DNA from: Pseudomonadota bacterium
Lineage (GTDB): Bacteria; Pseudomonadota; Gammaproteobacteria; Pseudomonadales; Pseudomonadaceae
NCBI GenBank assembly: GCA_023431055.1
Contig: JAEYXX010000048.1
Coordinates: 1 to 64,000 of the forward strand
Reading direction: 5' to 3'
DNA length: 64,000 nucleotides
Under the pieces are notes generated by a model. That model was not told the origin of the DNA, did no database searches, and worked only from the letters and a program-made list of their open reading frames with translations. This document shows positions 46,222-56,423 of this stretch, piece by piece (positions within the stretch are counted from its first letter, which is position 1; the number at the start of each line of letters is the position of its first letter). Both the position numbers and the translations under genes were made by a program.

Positions 46222-47544
46222 TCAGGTCAGCCAGCGCACGAGGCACAGGGTGATCGATGGGAAGAGCACGAGGATGACCACGCGCACGATGTCTGAAATC
46301 AGGAACGGCACGATGCCCCTGAAGGCGTCACGCATGGGAATGTCACGCGCCATGCCGGCAATCACGTACACGTTCATGCCCAGAGGCGGGGTAACCATGC
46401 CGATCTCCACCACCATCAGGGCCAGGATGCCGAACCAGATGGCCTTCTCGGTCTGGTCCAGGCCATAGAAGTCCAGCCCCATGATCACCGGGAAGAAAAT
46501 CGGGATGGTCAGCAGGATCATCGACATGGTGTCCATCACGCAGCCGAGGATCAGGTACAGGATGAGTATCCCGGCCAGCACCAGGAAGGGCGGCAGACCT
46601 GCACCGCTGATCGCTTCGGCGATGAAGTTGGGCAGCTGCGAGATGGCCAGGAAGGCGTTCATCACATCGGCGCCCAGCAGGATCATGAAGATCATCGCGG
46701 TGGTGACGCCGGTACCCAGTAGCACTTCCTTGAGTTCGGCCAGGCGCATCTTGCCCAGGGTAAAGGCGAAGAAACCGGTGCCCACTGTGCCGATGGCTGC
46801 GGCCTCGGTAGGGGTGAACCAGCCGCCGTAGATACCCCCGAGCACCACCAGGAAAATCAGCAGTACCGGCCACACACCCTGCTGTGCCTGCAGTCGCTGT
46901 TTCCAGCTCGAGCGCTCCTGTGCTGGCCCGGAGTCCGGGAACAGGCGCACATAGATGGCGATGGCGATCATGTAGCCGATGACGGCGAGAATGCCTGGCA
47001 CGAAGGCGGCCATGAACAGCGTGGAGATGTTCTGCTGGGCGAGGATGGCGTAGATCACCAGCACCACCGAGGGTGGGATGAGAATGCCCAGGGTGCCGCC
47101 GGCTGCCAGGCAACCGACTGCCAGCGAGTTGGAGTACTTGTAGCGACGCAGCTCCGGCAGGGCCACCTGGCCCATGGTCGCCGCAGTCGCCACCGATGAG
47201 CCACAGACCGCGCCGAAGGCTGCGCAGGAACCAATGGCGGAGATCGCCAGGCCGCCGCGCCAGTGCCCAACCATGGCGGCTGCGGCACGGAACAGGCCGG
47301 TAGCCAGGCCGCCGCGCGAGGCGAACTGACCCATCAGCAGAAACAGAGGTATCACCGACAGGTCGTACACGGTGTAACGCGCGTAGGCCACTGTCTTCAG
47401 GTAATTGAGCAGCGGGTCCCAGCCACTGATCGAGACGTAACCGGCGATACCGGTCAGCAGCATGGCGATGGCGATCGGAATGCGGATGGCCAGCAGAACC
47501 AGGAGGAAGGCGAGGAAGAGTCCGCCCAATGCGACGCTGCTCAT
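46222..47544 (-). CDS. dctM: TRAP transporter large permease DctM
   Basis: 440 residues with about 12 membrane helices. Typical TRAP-M motifs: GSCAAFGAVCGSSVATAATM and GILIPPSVVLVIYAIL; near the end PPLGMNVYVIAGMA. It forms the sodium-driven channel with DctQ, fed by DctP. It overlaps dctQ by 4 bases. Upstream PcaR-like boxes suggest aromatic acid import. Confidence 0.95.
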   Translation of the reverse strand: MSSVALGGLFLAFLLVLLAIRIPIAIAMLLTGIAGYVSISGWDPLLNYLKTVAYARYTVYDLSVIPLFLLMGQFASRGGLATGLFRAAAAMVGHWRGGLAISAIGSCAAFGAVCGSSVATAATMGQVALPELRRYKYSNSLAVGCLAAGGTLGILIPPSVVLVIYAILAQQNISTLFMAAFVPGILAVIGYMIAIAIYVRLFPDSGPAQERSSWKQRLQAQQGVWPVLLIFLVVLGGIYGGWFTPTEAAAIGTVGTGFFAFTLGKMRLAELKEVLLGTGVTTAMIFMILLGADVMNAFLAISQLPNFIAEAISGAGLPPFLVLAGILILYLILGCVMDTMSMILLTIPIFFPVIMGLDFYGLDQTEKAIWFGILALMVVEIGMVTPPLGMNVYVIAGMARDIPMRDAFRGIVPFLISDIVRVVILVLFPSITLCLVRWLT

Positions 47545-48071
47545 TGCTGGCCTCCCTCACCACGCTGGTCGAGCCAGGCGGTGTACAGGGAAACGACGGC
47601 CAGCAGGGCGAAGGACGGGGCGAAGGGGGTCATCGACCACCACATCGGAATGCCCATGATGATCGACTCTTCACCGTTGCGATAAGTGTCCAGCGTGCCG
47701 ATTACCGAGCGCCAGGCCAGCAGTGCCGCGCAGGCGGCCATCAGCAGACAGCCGAGCGTGTCGAGATAACGCCGGGTGGTAGCCGAGGCGCGCAAGGTGA
47801 AGGCATCGACGATGACATTGTTACGACGCAGCTGACACAGCGGCAGGAAGCTCACCACGGCTATGCCACAGCCCATCTGCACCAGTTCGACATCGCCGAG
47901 CAGTGGCGCATCGAACAGGCTGCGCATGGTGATGCTGTAGGCCGATAGCAGAGTGATGGCGACTAGCACCAGGCCACCAGCCAGGGCCAACCAGCGTGCC
48001 AGTTTGTCGAGCAACTGGCCGAGTGGGCGCTTGCGCTGGGGCTGCCCAGGCAAGGCAGGGTTTTCGATCAT
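47541..48071 (-). CDS. dctQ: TRAP transporter small permease DctQ
   Basis: 176 residues from ATG 48071 (CGGAG upstream). Four membrane helices at about 32-52, 66-85, 105-123 and 148-168. PLLGDVELVQMGCGIAVVSFL is the family segment. Bridges DctP and DctM. Confidence 0.93.
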   Translation of the reverse strand: MIENPALPGQPQRKRPLGQLLDKLARWLALAGGLVLVAITLLSAYSITMRSLFDAPLLGDVELVQMGCGIAVVSFLPLCQLRRNNVIVDAFTLRASATTRRYLDTLGCLLMAACAALLAWRSVIGTLDTYRNGEESIIMGIPMWWSMTPFAPSFALLAVVSLYTAWLDQRGEGGQQ

Positions 48072-48129
48072 GAGACGACTCCGCAAGGCCGGCATATGAG
48101 ATGCCGGCCAGCACAACGAGGGTTGGCGA

Positions 48130-49182
48130 TCAGTTCGGCAGCTTGGCGTTGTAGCTCTCGATCAGGTCACGCACTTCTTGCAACAGCGCAGCACCGTTGT
48201 CGTTGCCTTTGCTCTCGACTTCCTTGATCCAGTCGTTGTCCAGCTTGCGGCCGATGGCCATCCACTTGGCCTGCTCTTCTGCAGGCAGCACGTAGATCTC
48301 GTTGCCACGCGCCTCGGCCAGCTTGTGCCCGGTCTCGATCACGTTGGTATCCCAGATATGGCCGGCCTGGCGTGAGAGTTCACGGCCGCTGTTGGCGTCG
48401 ATGATCTTGCGCAGGTCATCGGGCAGGCTGGCGTACTTGGCCGGGTTCATCGCCAGCACCAGGGCGGTGTGCATCAATGCCGGCTGACCCGGGGCCATTT
48501 CGGTGTGGTACTTGACCAGCTCCTGCAGCTTCAGTGCAGGGACCACATCCCAAGGCAGCACGGCACCATCGACCACACCCTTGGACAGTGCTTCTGGAAC
48601 CTGCGGCACCGGCATGGCCACCGGGGTGGCACCGAGCATGGAGATCAGCTTGGTGGAGATGCGGTTGGCCGAGCGCAGTTTCAGACCACGGAAGTCGGCC
48701 AGGCTGCGCACCGGCTTTTTCGCCGTGTGCAGCAGTGCTCCATCGGTCAGGTGAGTCGCGAGCAGATGCACATCGGCGAACTCCTTCTGCCCGTGAGCTT
48801 CGAGGAAATCCCACATTGCCTGGCTGCTGGCTTCGGAAGAGCGGCTCATGAACGGCATTTCGAATGCCGATGCCAGCGGGAAGCGGCCGCTGGTGTAGCC
48901 AGGCAGGGTCCAGACGATGTCGGCGACGCCATCACGCGCCTGGTCGATCAATTGCGGCGGGGTGCCACCCAACTGCATGGAAGGGTAGAACTGAAACTGG
49001 ATCCGACCATTGGATTCGGCAGTGATCTTCTCGGCCCAGGGCTTGAGAAAATCGGCTTGGGTCACCGAGTGAGCCGGCAGGAAGTGGTGAACCTTGAGGG
49101 TGACCTCGGCCTCGTCGGCGTTGGCCCAGGTCATGACGCTGGTGGCAAGCAGCGTCAGCAAAGCCTTGGAAAGCTTGTGCAT
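48130..49182 (-). CDS. dctP: TRAP transporter solute-binding protein DctP
   Basis: 350 residues. Signal peptide to about residue 22 (SVMTWANA). The DctP fold shows LKVHHFLPAHSVTQADFLKPW, the ligand-carboxylate Arg region in KLRSANRISTKL, and VVDGAVLPWDVVPALKL. The family binds mono- and dicarboxylates including aromatic acids. First gene of dctPQM(-oprD); its upstream region holds two PcaR-like boxes. Confidence 0.94.
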   Translation of the reverse strand: MHKLSKALLTLLATSVMTWANADEAEVTLKVHHFLPAHSVTQADFLKPWAEKITAESNGRIQFQFYPSMQLGGTPPQLIDQARDGVADIVWTLPGYTSGRFPLASAFEMPFMSRSSEASSQAMWDFLEAHGQKEFADVHLLATHLTDGALLHTAKKPVRSLADFRGLKLRSANRISTKLISMLGATPVAMPVPQVPEALSKGVVDGAVLPWDVVPALKLQELVKYHTEMAPGQPALMHTALVLAMNPAKYASLPDDLRKIIDANSGRELSRQAGHIWDTNVIETGHKLAEARGNEIYVLPAEEQAKWMAIGRKLDNDWIKEVESKGNDNGAALLQEVRDLIESYNAKLPN

Positions 49183-49321
49183 CGCAAATGTCCTTTCTTA
49201 TTCATTGTTAGTAGGCGACTCAGGTACAGCCAGGTTCGGCTGCAATACTGCCGCCGCTAGGATTCGCTGCTCGCATGGTGCGAGTTAGCGAGGGGCTATT
49301 CAATTCGATTAACGACTTAGT

Positions 49322-49385
49322 GTGCGATAAACGAACGAATTGCGTAGGCCTGGGACGTGCCGTCGGCGCGCCAGGCGATTATCGG
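49322..49385 (-). promoter_or_regulatory. PcaR-like boxes upstream of dctPQM
   Basis: On the minus strand, GTTCGTTTATCGCAC (49322-49336) matches 13 of 15 positions of the PcaR word. CCGATAATCGCC (49374-49385) matches the arm seen at 35060-35072. They lie 140-200 bases before dctP and just after the pobA stop. The 257-base gap has no gene. Confidence 0.65.
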
Positions 49386-49439
49386 TCAGTGGCTCCCGTG
49401 CGAGGGTTAAGTTGCGCCGTCCTGCGGCTGAGAAATGCG

Positions 49440-50660
<1,221 letters not shown>

Positions 50661-50713
50661 TCACAGGCTCAGGTCTGTATTTTTTGTGGATACATGCTCG
50701 GTTAGAAGGCAAT

Positions 50714-50741
50714 ATCGAAAAGGATTCTTGGACTTTTCGAT
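50714..50741. promoter_or_regulatory. Inverted repeat in the pobA-regulator intergenic region
   Basis: ATCGAAAAG and CTTTTCGAT, a perfect 9-bp dyad with a 10-base spacer, 19 bases before the regulator ATG and 90 before pobA. A good candidate operator controlling one or both divergent promoters. Confidence 0.55.
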
Positions 50742-50759
50742 GATTTTAAGAGCCCGCTC

Positions 50760-51629
50760 ATGACTGCTTCGAAAGTCCCCCTGGTGCCGGTATTCAAGCT
50801 GTACGGTGAGACGACCGAATGGCCGACCCCCGACCTTATCCACTGCGAATCGATTCCCGAGCGCAGCCAGTTGCACGGTTGGGAGATCAAACCGCACCGC
50901 CACGCTGATCTGCTGCAGTTGCTCTATGTGCAGGCGGGTGAGGCGCAGCTGGAGGTTGAGGGGCAATTGCGCCTGGTGCTCAGTGCTTCGCTGCAGGTCG
51001 TGCCGGCGCTGTGCGTGCACGGCTTTCGTTTCTCGCGTGATGTTCAGGGCTATGTGCTGAGCCTGGCGCGGCCGCTGGTGGAACAGCTGGCCGCGCCGCT
51101 GGGCCAGCAATGTTTGCAGAGTCCCATGTGCTATGAGGTTGGCGAGCAGCGCCGTTATCTGGATGCCTTGTTCGAATCGATCAGCCAGGAATACGGCCGT
51201 CTGGAGCCGGCGCGGGAGCTGATGTTGCAATCGCTGATCAGTGTCCTGCTGGTTGCCATCGCGCGCCGGCAACTGGCGCGAAGCGAGGCGCAGGAGCCCA
51301 CGGATGGACGAGGGCGTGAGCATGTGCAGGCATTCGTGCGCTTGCTCGAAGTGCACTTTCGCGAGCATCTACCGATCGAGCATTACGCCTCGCGCCTGGG
51401 GATCAGTGCCGCTCACCTCAACGCGCTGTGCCGGCGGCTGGCCGGGCAATCCGCGTTGCAGCTGATCAATCAGCGTCTGTTGCTCGAGGCCAAGCGCTGT
51501 CTGGTGTACACCACCATGACGGTGAGCCAGGTGTCAGACAGTCTGGGTTTTTCCGAGCCGGGCTATTTTTCCCGTTTCTTCAAGCGTGGCAGCGGGCTTT
51601 CGCCCAAGGCGTTTCGTTTGCGTCGCTGA
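50760..51629 (+). CDS. AraC-family regulator of pobA (PobR/PobC type)
   Basis: 289 residues. N-terminal cupin-like domain (HRHADLLQLLYVQAGEAQLE) and a C-terminal double HTH (HYASRLGISAAHLNALCRR; then VSQVSDSLGFSEPGYFSRFF). In Pseudomonas, pobA is usually activated by a divergent AraC-type protein that responds to 4-hydroxybenzoate; the P. putida WCS358 protein is called PobC. The same job is very likely here. Confidence 0.9.
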   Translation: MTASKVPLVPVFKLYGETTEWPTPDLIHCESIPERSQLHGWEIKPHRHADLLQLLYVQAGEAQLEVEGQLRLVLSASLQVVPALCVHGFRFSRDVQGYVLSLARPLVEQLAAPLGQQCLQSPMCYEVGEQRRYLDALFESISQEYGRLEPARELMLQSLISVLLVAIARRQLARSEAQEPTDGRGREHVQAFVRLLEVHFREHLPIEHYASRLGISAAHLNALCRRLAGQSALQLINQRLLLEAKRCLVYTTMTVSQVSDSLGFSEPGYFSRFFKRGSGLSPKAFRLRR

Positions 51630-51700
51630 GAGGTGCGGGCGCGGGGAGGTGAATGCGCATGGCGCGCCCTACCTCGTGCAGGGCGCCCCATGCGTGGGGA

Positions 51701-52702
51701 TCAGGGCTTGGCGATGCCGACCGAGTCCGGGGAAATTTCGATGGCCTTGGCCTTGTACATCGACCAGGTGGTGACCGACTGCCAGCGCTTGAGGAACTCC
51801 TCTGCCTCGGCGCCGTTGAGGTTCAGGCTCTGCGCGCCGAAGTTCTTCAAAAAGCCCTGGAACTCTGGGTTGGCTACAGCCTTGGCATAGGCATCGACCA
51901 GCTTCTGCTTGACGTCATCCGGGGTGTCCTTGCGTACGAAGGCGCCCCAGAACGGACCCCACGGCAGGTACTCGGCGATGGCCGGCAGCGACTTGGTGAT
52001 TGGCTCCACGCCCGGCAGCTCCGGGGTTTCCTCGGTGGCGAACACGGCCAGGGCCTTGAGCTTGCCGCTGCGTACCAGCTCGCGCGCGGCGGCCAGGCTC
52101 AGCGGCATGAAGTCGATGTGATTGCCCATCAGTGCGGTGATGCCGGGGCCGTCGCCGCCGAAGGTCACTTCACGGACTTTCAGCTCGTCCACCGCGTTGA
52201 TCATCGCGCTGACGGTGCTCGGCAAGCCGCCTGCACCGGTGGAGCCCATGCGCAGGGTGTCCGGTTTGGCCTTGGCGGCAGCCATCAGCTCGGCCATGTT
52301 GTTGAACGGCGCGTCGGCGTTGGCGGCGATGACCACCACGTTCTGACCGATGATGCTGACCGGGTAGAAGTCGGCATAGTCGAAGTCGGCCAGTTTCAGC
52401 ACCTTGTACAGCTGCGGGTTCTCGGCGCCGAGCAGGACGGTGTAGCCGTCGGGGCGCTGGGTCTTGACGAAGGTGCTGCCGATCACGGCGGTGCCGCCCG
52501 GACGGTTGTTGAGGATGAACTTGCCACCCAGTTCCTTCTCCACGTAAGGGGTCAGGCTGCGCATGACGTTGTCGGTGGCGCCGCCTGCGCCCCAGGGAAT
52601 GACCGCCTGGATGCTGCGCTCGGGGTATTCGGCGTGGGCTGGCAGAGCCATGGTGAGGGCGCTGAGTCCGAGAGCGGCGCCAGTCAGTAGCGATTTGAAC
52701 AT
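51701..52702 (-). CDS. tctC: Tripartite tricarboxylate transporter binding protein TctC (Bug family)
   Basis: 333 residues from ATG 52702 (GGAGAG upstream; ATG 52717 has no ribosome-binding site). Signal peptide MFKSLLTGAALGLSALTMAL to AHA. Bug fold: VIPWGAGGATDNVMRSLTP and the Gly-rich GSTGAGGLPSTVSAMI. It catches carboxylates for TctAB. Last gene of tctBAC, 67 bases after tctA. The operon shares an operator with quiC. Confidence 0.94.
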   Translation of the reverse strand: MFKSLLTGAALGLSALTMALPAHAEYPERSIQAVIPWGAGGATDNVMRSLTPYVEKELGGKFILNNRPGGTAVIGSTFVKTQRPDGYTVLLGAENPQLYKVLKLADFDYADFYPVSIIGQNVVVIAANADAPFNNMAELMAAAKAKPDTLRMGSTGAGGLPSTVSAMINAVDELKVREVTFGGDGPGITALMGNHIDFMPLSLAAARELVRSGKLKALAVFATEETPELPGVEPITKSLPAIAEYLPWGPFWGAFVRKDTPDDVKQKLVDAYAKAVANPEFQGFLKNFGAQSLNLNGAEAEEFLKRWQSVTTWSMYKAKAIEISPDSVGIAKP

Positions 52703-52769
52703 GTGGAGACTCTCCATCGGTTGTTGTTGTGAGCCCCTGTCGGCCGGGGCACGCCTTGGAACCTGGGTA

Positions 52770-54284
52770 TCAGCCGCGCGCCTCAGCGGGGCTGAGCTTG
52801 CTCTTGAGTTTCTTCAGCAGCGGGGTGTTGCCCAGCAGGATCAGCACTACCGCGCTGGTCAGGATCAGCGACAGCGGGCTGGTGACCAGACCTTGCAGCA
52901 GCTCCAGCGGGTTGTCGCCGGCCGAGGACATGGCCTGGCGATACGAGGTGTCCATCAGCGGGCCGAGGATGGCGCCGAGGATGATCGGGCCCATCTGGAA
53001 GCCGAAGATCTTCAGCAGATAGCCGAGCACGCCGAAGCCGAGCATCCAGTACACCTCGGTCATGCTGCTGTTGATCGAGTAGGTGCCGACCACGCAGAGC
53101 ACGAGGATCAGTGGAATCAGCACGGCCTTGGGCATCTCGACGAACTTGGCGAACAGCTTGATGCCCATCAGGCCGAAGATCAGCAGGAAGATGTTGGCCA
53201 GCAGCAGGTTGCCAACGGTGAAGTAGAAGATGTGCGGGTTCTCCACCATCAGCATCGGGCCGGGGTTGAGGCCGTGGATCACCAGTGCACCGATGATCAC
53301 CGCCGTGACCGCGTCGCCCGGCATGCCCAAGGTCAGCATGGGCACGTAGGCGCCGCCGACGGCCGCGCTGTTGGCGGTTTCCGGGGCCACCAGGCCTTCA
53401 TAGGCACCCTTGCCGAAAGGTTTGGTCGGCTTCTTCACGGTGCGCTTGGCATGGTCATAGGCCATCAGCGCGGCGATGTCGCCACCGACGCCCGGCAGTA
53501 CACCCACGACCACGCCGATGATCGAGGTGCGGATCGACAGCGGCAGGAACTTCAGCACCATGGCAAAGGACGGAATGATTTTGTCGACGACCTGGCGCTT
53601 CACCGGCGCATCCAGGTTGTGCAACTGGTAGAAGACTTCGGCGACGCCGAACAGGCCAATCATCAGCACGACGTAGTGGATGCCGCCCATCAGTTCGACC
53701 TGGCCGAGGGTGAAGCGCCCTTCGGCGGTGACCGGGTCCATGCCCACCAGACCGATGATTGCACCCAGTGCTGCGGCGAAGATGCCTTTGGCCAGCGAGC
53801 CTTCGGCCAGGCTGCCGACCAGCAGCAGGCCAATGGCGGCGACCAGGAAGTAGTCGCGCGGGGCGAATTTCAGGGCCAGATCACCGATCACCGGCGCGGC
53901 GCTGGCCAGGACGATGGTACCCACCAGGCCGCCCACCACCGACATCACGGTGCTCAGGCCGATGGCGCGACCGGCTTCGCCCTGCTGGGCCAGCGGGTAA
54001 CCATCGAACGAGGTGGCGACAGAAGAAGGACCGCCGGGAATGTTCAACAGAATGGCGCTGCGCGAGCCGCCATACACGCCACCGATGAAGATGCCGACGA
54101 TCAGCGCCAGGGCGTCATTGACGTCCCAGGAGAAGGTGAAGGACACCAGGATGGACACTGCCATGGTCACCGACAGCCCTGGAATGGCGCCGATGTAGAT
54201 GCCGGCAAAGGTACCCAGTGCCGTCAGCATCAGCAGCTGCGGATCGGTCCAGGCCATCAGCAGGTAGGAAAAGGTATCGCTCAT
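52770..54284 (-). CDS. tctA: Tripartite tricarboxylate transporter large subunit TctA
   Basis: 504 residues with about 11-12 membrane helices. Family segments: TFAGIYIGAIPGLSVTMAVS and IYGG-type loop GVYGGSRSAILLNIPGGPSS, and TLGMPGDAVTAVIIGALVIH. Works with TctB and TctC as a secondary importer. 13 bases after tctB. Confidence 0.95.
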   Translation of the reverse strand: MSDTFSYLLMAWTDPQLLMLTALGTFAGIYIGAIPGLSVTMAVSILVSFTFSWDVNDALALIVGIFIGGVYGGSRSAILLNIPGGPSSVATSFDGYPLAQQGEAGRAIGLSTVMSVVGGLVGTIVLASAAPVIGDLALKFAPRDYFLVAAIGLLLVGSLAEGSLAKGIFAAALGAIIGLVGMDPVTAEGRFTLGQVELMGGIHYVVLMIGLFGVAEVFYQLHNLDAPVKRQVVDKIIPSFAMVLKFLPLSIRTSIIGVVVGVLPGVGGDIAALMAYDHAKRTVKKPTKPFGKGAYEGLVAPETANSAAVGGAYVPMLTLGMPGDAVTAVIIGALVIHGLNPGPMLMVENPHIFYFTVGNLLLANIFLLIFGLMGIKLFAKFVEMPKAVLIPLILVLCVVGTYSINSSMTEVYWMLGFGVLGYLLKIFGFQMGPIILGAILGPLMDTSYRQAMSSAGDNPLELLQGLVTSPLSLILTSAVVLILLGNTPLLKKLKSKLSPAEARG

Positions 54285-54297
54285 CTCGGGTGCCTCG

Positions 54298-54768
54298 TTA
54301 TGGCAAGTAAACGCTGAAAGCCAGGCTGAACAGCAGGTAGATCACGATCAGCAGGGCCACGGCCACGCAAACCGCGTTCAGCACACGGCCGCCGCGCAGG
54401 TAGACGATTGCCAGTACCAGGAAGAGGAAGGTACTGATGTAGAAGCTGGCCCACTGGATGGCGGCTAGATAGATCACGGCCAACAGGCCGAAGATCATCG
54501 TGCGCTTGGGAAAGTGCTGAAGGCGGAACTGCTGTGCAGCATCGAGCCAGCCACTGCAGTCGGGCCGGGCCTTGCCGATCACTTCGAAGGCAATCTTCAC
54601 CGCCGACAGGATCATCACCAGCGCCACGCCGATAGGAAAGGCGCCCGGAGAATTGGCCGAGGAGAAGCCGGAAATCTGGTAGGCCAGGTAGAAGATCACC
54701 AGGCTGAATACCAGTAGCAGGGCGCAGAACGTGCGCTCGCCGACCAGCATCTTGTCTGTCTTGTTCAT
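54298..54768 (-). CDS. tctB: Tripartite tricarboxylate transporter small subunit TctB
   Basis: 156 residues from ATG 54768 (MNKTDKMLVG). Four predicted membrane helices (about 12-32, 41-60, 87-105, 125-150). The size and position before tctA are those of TctB; sequence conservation in this family is low. First clear gene of the operon. Confidence 0.9.
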   Translation of the reverse strand: MNKTDKMLVGERTFCALLLVFSLVIFYLAYQISGFSSANSPGAFPIGVALVMILSAVKIAFEVIGKARPDCSGWLDAAQQFRLQHFPKRTMIFGLLAVIYLAAIQWASFYISTFLFLVLAIVYLRGGRVLNAVCVAVALLIVIYLLFSLAFSVYLP

Positions 54769-54808
54769 GCTATCGCTCCGACAGAATGGGGGAGGGTAAG
54801 GGGCTGAG

Positions 54809-55024
54809 TCAGGCTTTGCGCGCAGGCAGCAGTCTGGCAAGCAGCGAGCTGATCAGGCGCGGCCGAAAGCTCCTGTGCATGTCATGACAGGCAGGGGCGA
54901 GGACGGGCATGGCTAGCGTCGATAGGGATGACCAGTCGTCGAGCAACGAGCTGGTAGCTGGGCTAGACGTGGCCCGGGCGGTGGCATGGGAGGCCGGGGC
55001 ACGCAAGTGCATAGGCTGTGACAT
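54809..55024 (-). CDS. Small Ser/Ala/Arg-rich ORF of unknown function
   Basis: 71 residues if started at ATG 55024 (GAAGG ~9 bases upstream); the open frame begins at 55063. Composition is Ser/Ala/Thr then Arg/Leu, with the tail ISSLLARLLPARKA. It reads in the tct direction just after the shared operator region. I do not recognise a family, and it may be only the untranslated leader of tctBAC. Confidence 0.35.
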   Translation of the reverse strand: MSQPMHLRAPASHATARATSSPATSSLLDDWSSLSTLAMPVLAPACHDMHRSFRPRLISSLLARLLPARKA

Positions 55025-55164
55025 GACAATTGACCTTCTTATATTTATTGGCTGCTGAAACATTCGAAGCGTGATGCACCAGGCAGAAGATCACTTCGTT
55101 TTCAGGTGTGGTCGGAATAGTGGGCCGACCACACTGGCCATTTCAATTCGCTAAATGGGGTTTT

Positions 55165-55197
55165 GTTCGATAACCGAACGAGAACGAACTGGTTAGT
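55165..55197. promoter_or_regulatory. Composite operator upstream of tctBAC
   Basis: GTTCGATAACCGAAC (55165-55179, an IclR-type dyad GTTCG-N5-CGAAC) is followed 2 bases later by GAACGAACTGGTTAGT (55182-55197). The second word is identical, in inverted orientation, to one before quiC (59321-59336). It is in the 300-base gap between the tct side and the divergent IclR gene. Confidence 0.75.
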
Positions 55198-55322
55198 ACA
55201 TTACGACTTGCCCCGGCAGTATCGCGCGTCCGTGGCTCAGCATCCAGAGGCAGACACCCGTCTGGCTCGCATCGGCGGGCGCTTGTCTCTTAGAATCGGC
55301 GCAAATTTCCCAGGACTCTCTC

Positions 55323-56099
55323 ATGGCCGGCAGTCAGATCGAACGTGCGTTCAGCCTTCTCGAAAGCCTCACTCGGGACGCCCGTGGCGTGCAGATGCAG
55401 GCATTGGCCGATGAGCTGGATATTCCCAAAAGCGCCACGCATCGCATGCTCGCCGAGCTGATTCGCCTGGGTTACGTACGCCAGGATGCACTTACCAGCC
55501 GTTATCGGCTTTCCACCAAGCTGGTGGCACTGGGTTTTCGCTACCTGGCCAACAGCGGTGCCGACGTGGTGCAGCCGATCCTCGATAGCCTGGCCGAGAG
55601 CAGCGGCGAGCTGGTGCGCCTGGGCGTGATCGAAGGTGAGCGCCAGACCTGGATCGCCAAGAGCCAGGGCGCTCGTTCCGGCCTGCGCTACGATCCCGAC
55701 ATGGGGCGTGACGCACCGCTGTTTTACACCGCCTCCGGGCATGCCTGGCTGGCCAGCATGAGCGATGCCGAGGCCTTGGCGCTGGTGGCGCGACAAGGTG
55801 TGGCCGACCCCACAGAGTTCGGTCCCAATGCGCCGCGCAGCGAGCAGGAGCTGCTGCAGCGCCTGGCCCAGGCGCGCCAGCAGGGCTATGCCTGGGTCAT
55901 GGAAAGTTCATCGCTTGGCACTGCGGCATTGGCCGCCGTGGTGCGCCACCCTGTCGAAGAGCGGGTGATCGGTGTGCTGAGCATTGCCGGCCCCAGCGCA
56001 CGTCTGCCTCTGACGCGTATCGAGCAACTGGCGCCTGAGTTGCTGGCCGCCGTCGCCGAACTGTCCGCCGCCAGCCCTGCCTCCGAGTTGTTCGCCTGA
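55323..56099 (+). CDS. IclR-family transcriptional regulator
   Basis: 258 residues. HTH in the first 65 residues (IERAFSLLESLTRDARGVQM, then IPKSATHRMLAELIRLGYV) and an IclR effector domain with LFYTASGHAWLASM. Divergent from tctBAC. It is only distantly similar to the PcaR at 34182. Candidate to bind the GTTCG-N5-CGAAC dyad at 55165 and/or the GGAAC-N3-GTTCY dyads at 42576 and 56344. Confidence 0.9.
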   Translation: MAGSQIERAFSLLESLTRDARGVQMQALADELDIPKSATHRMLAELIRLGYVRQDALTSRYRLSTKLVALGFRYLANSGADVVQPILDSLAESSGELVRLGVIEGERQTWIAKSQGARSGLRYDPDMGRDAPLFYTASGHAWLASMSDAEALALVARQGVADPTEFGPNAPRSEQELLQRLAQARQQGYAWVMESSSLGTAALAAVVRHPVEERVIGVLSIAGPSARLPLTRIEQLAPELLAAVAELSAASPASELFA

Positions 56100-56127
56100 T
56101 CGGCTGACCACTGCACCGCCCCCCTGT

Positions 56128-56236
56128 CGTAGGAGCGGCTTCAGCCGCGATTCGGCCGAGCCGGGTAGCAATCAGCACAAAAACGTGGGAGGGGCTTTAG
56201 CCGCGAGCCTTTGTCGCGGCTAAAGCCCCTCCCACG
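56128..56236. repeat. Two REP units
   Basis: CGTAGGAGCGGCTTCAGCCG (56128 on) and a perfect 23-bp palindrome at 56184-56236 with arms CGTGGGAGGGGCTTTAGCCG and CGGCTAAAGCCCCTCCCACG. They lie just after the IclR gene and may terminate it. The rest of the 324-base gap to 56424 holds the operator at 56344. Confidence 0.85.
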
Positions 56237-56343
56237 CATTATTAATCACGTTTTGACGTTGCGGAGGGGGCTTCGCTCAATGAGCCTGCCACGCTAGTTC
56301 CTAGGCTGTCGCACGCCTCGAATTTTCGTCTTGCAGATTTTTT

Positions 56344-56356
56344 GGAACTAAGTTCT
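56344..56356 (+). promoter_or_regulatory. GGAAC-N3-GTTCT operator
   Basis: GGAACTAAGTTCT with flanks TTT and AAATATTAAA. Same dyad, spacer length and AT-rich right flank as 42576-42588. 68 bases before the oxidoreductase gene. Confidence 0.65.
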
Positions 56357-56423
56357 AAATATTAAAAAGGCGCCCGCTGCATCCGGCGCACCCACGCGAG
56401 CACGACAACAAGAGGATCAACGC

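Noticed and set aside
52563-54317. 584-codon plus-strand open frame rich in Gln/His/Asp
   Set aside because: Antisense to tctA; composition is that of a complement shadow.
56128-56236. Repeated palindromes considered as a CRISPR array
   Set aside because: Only two units of two different REP types, with no regular spacers and no cas genes.
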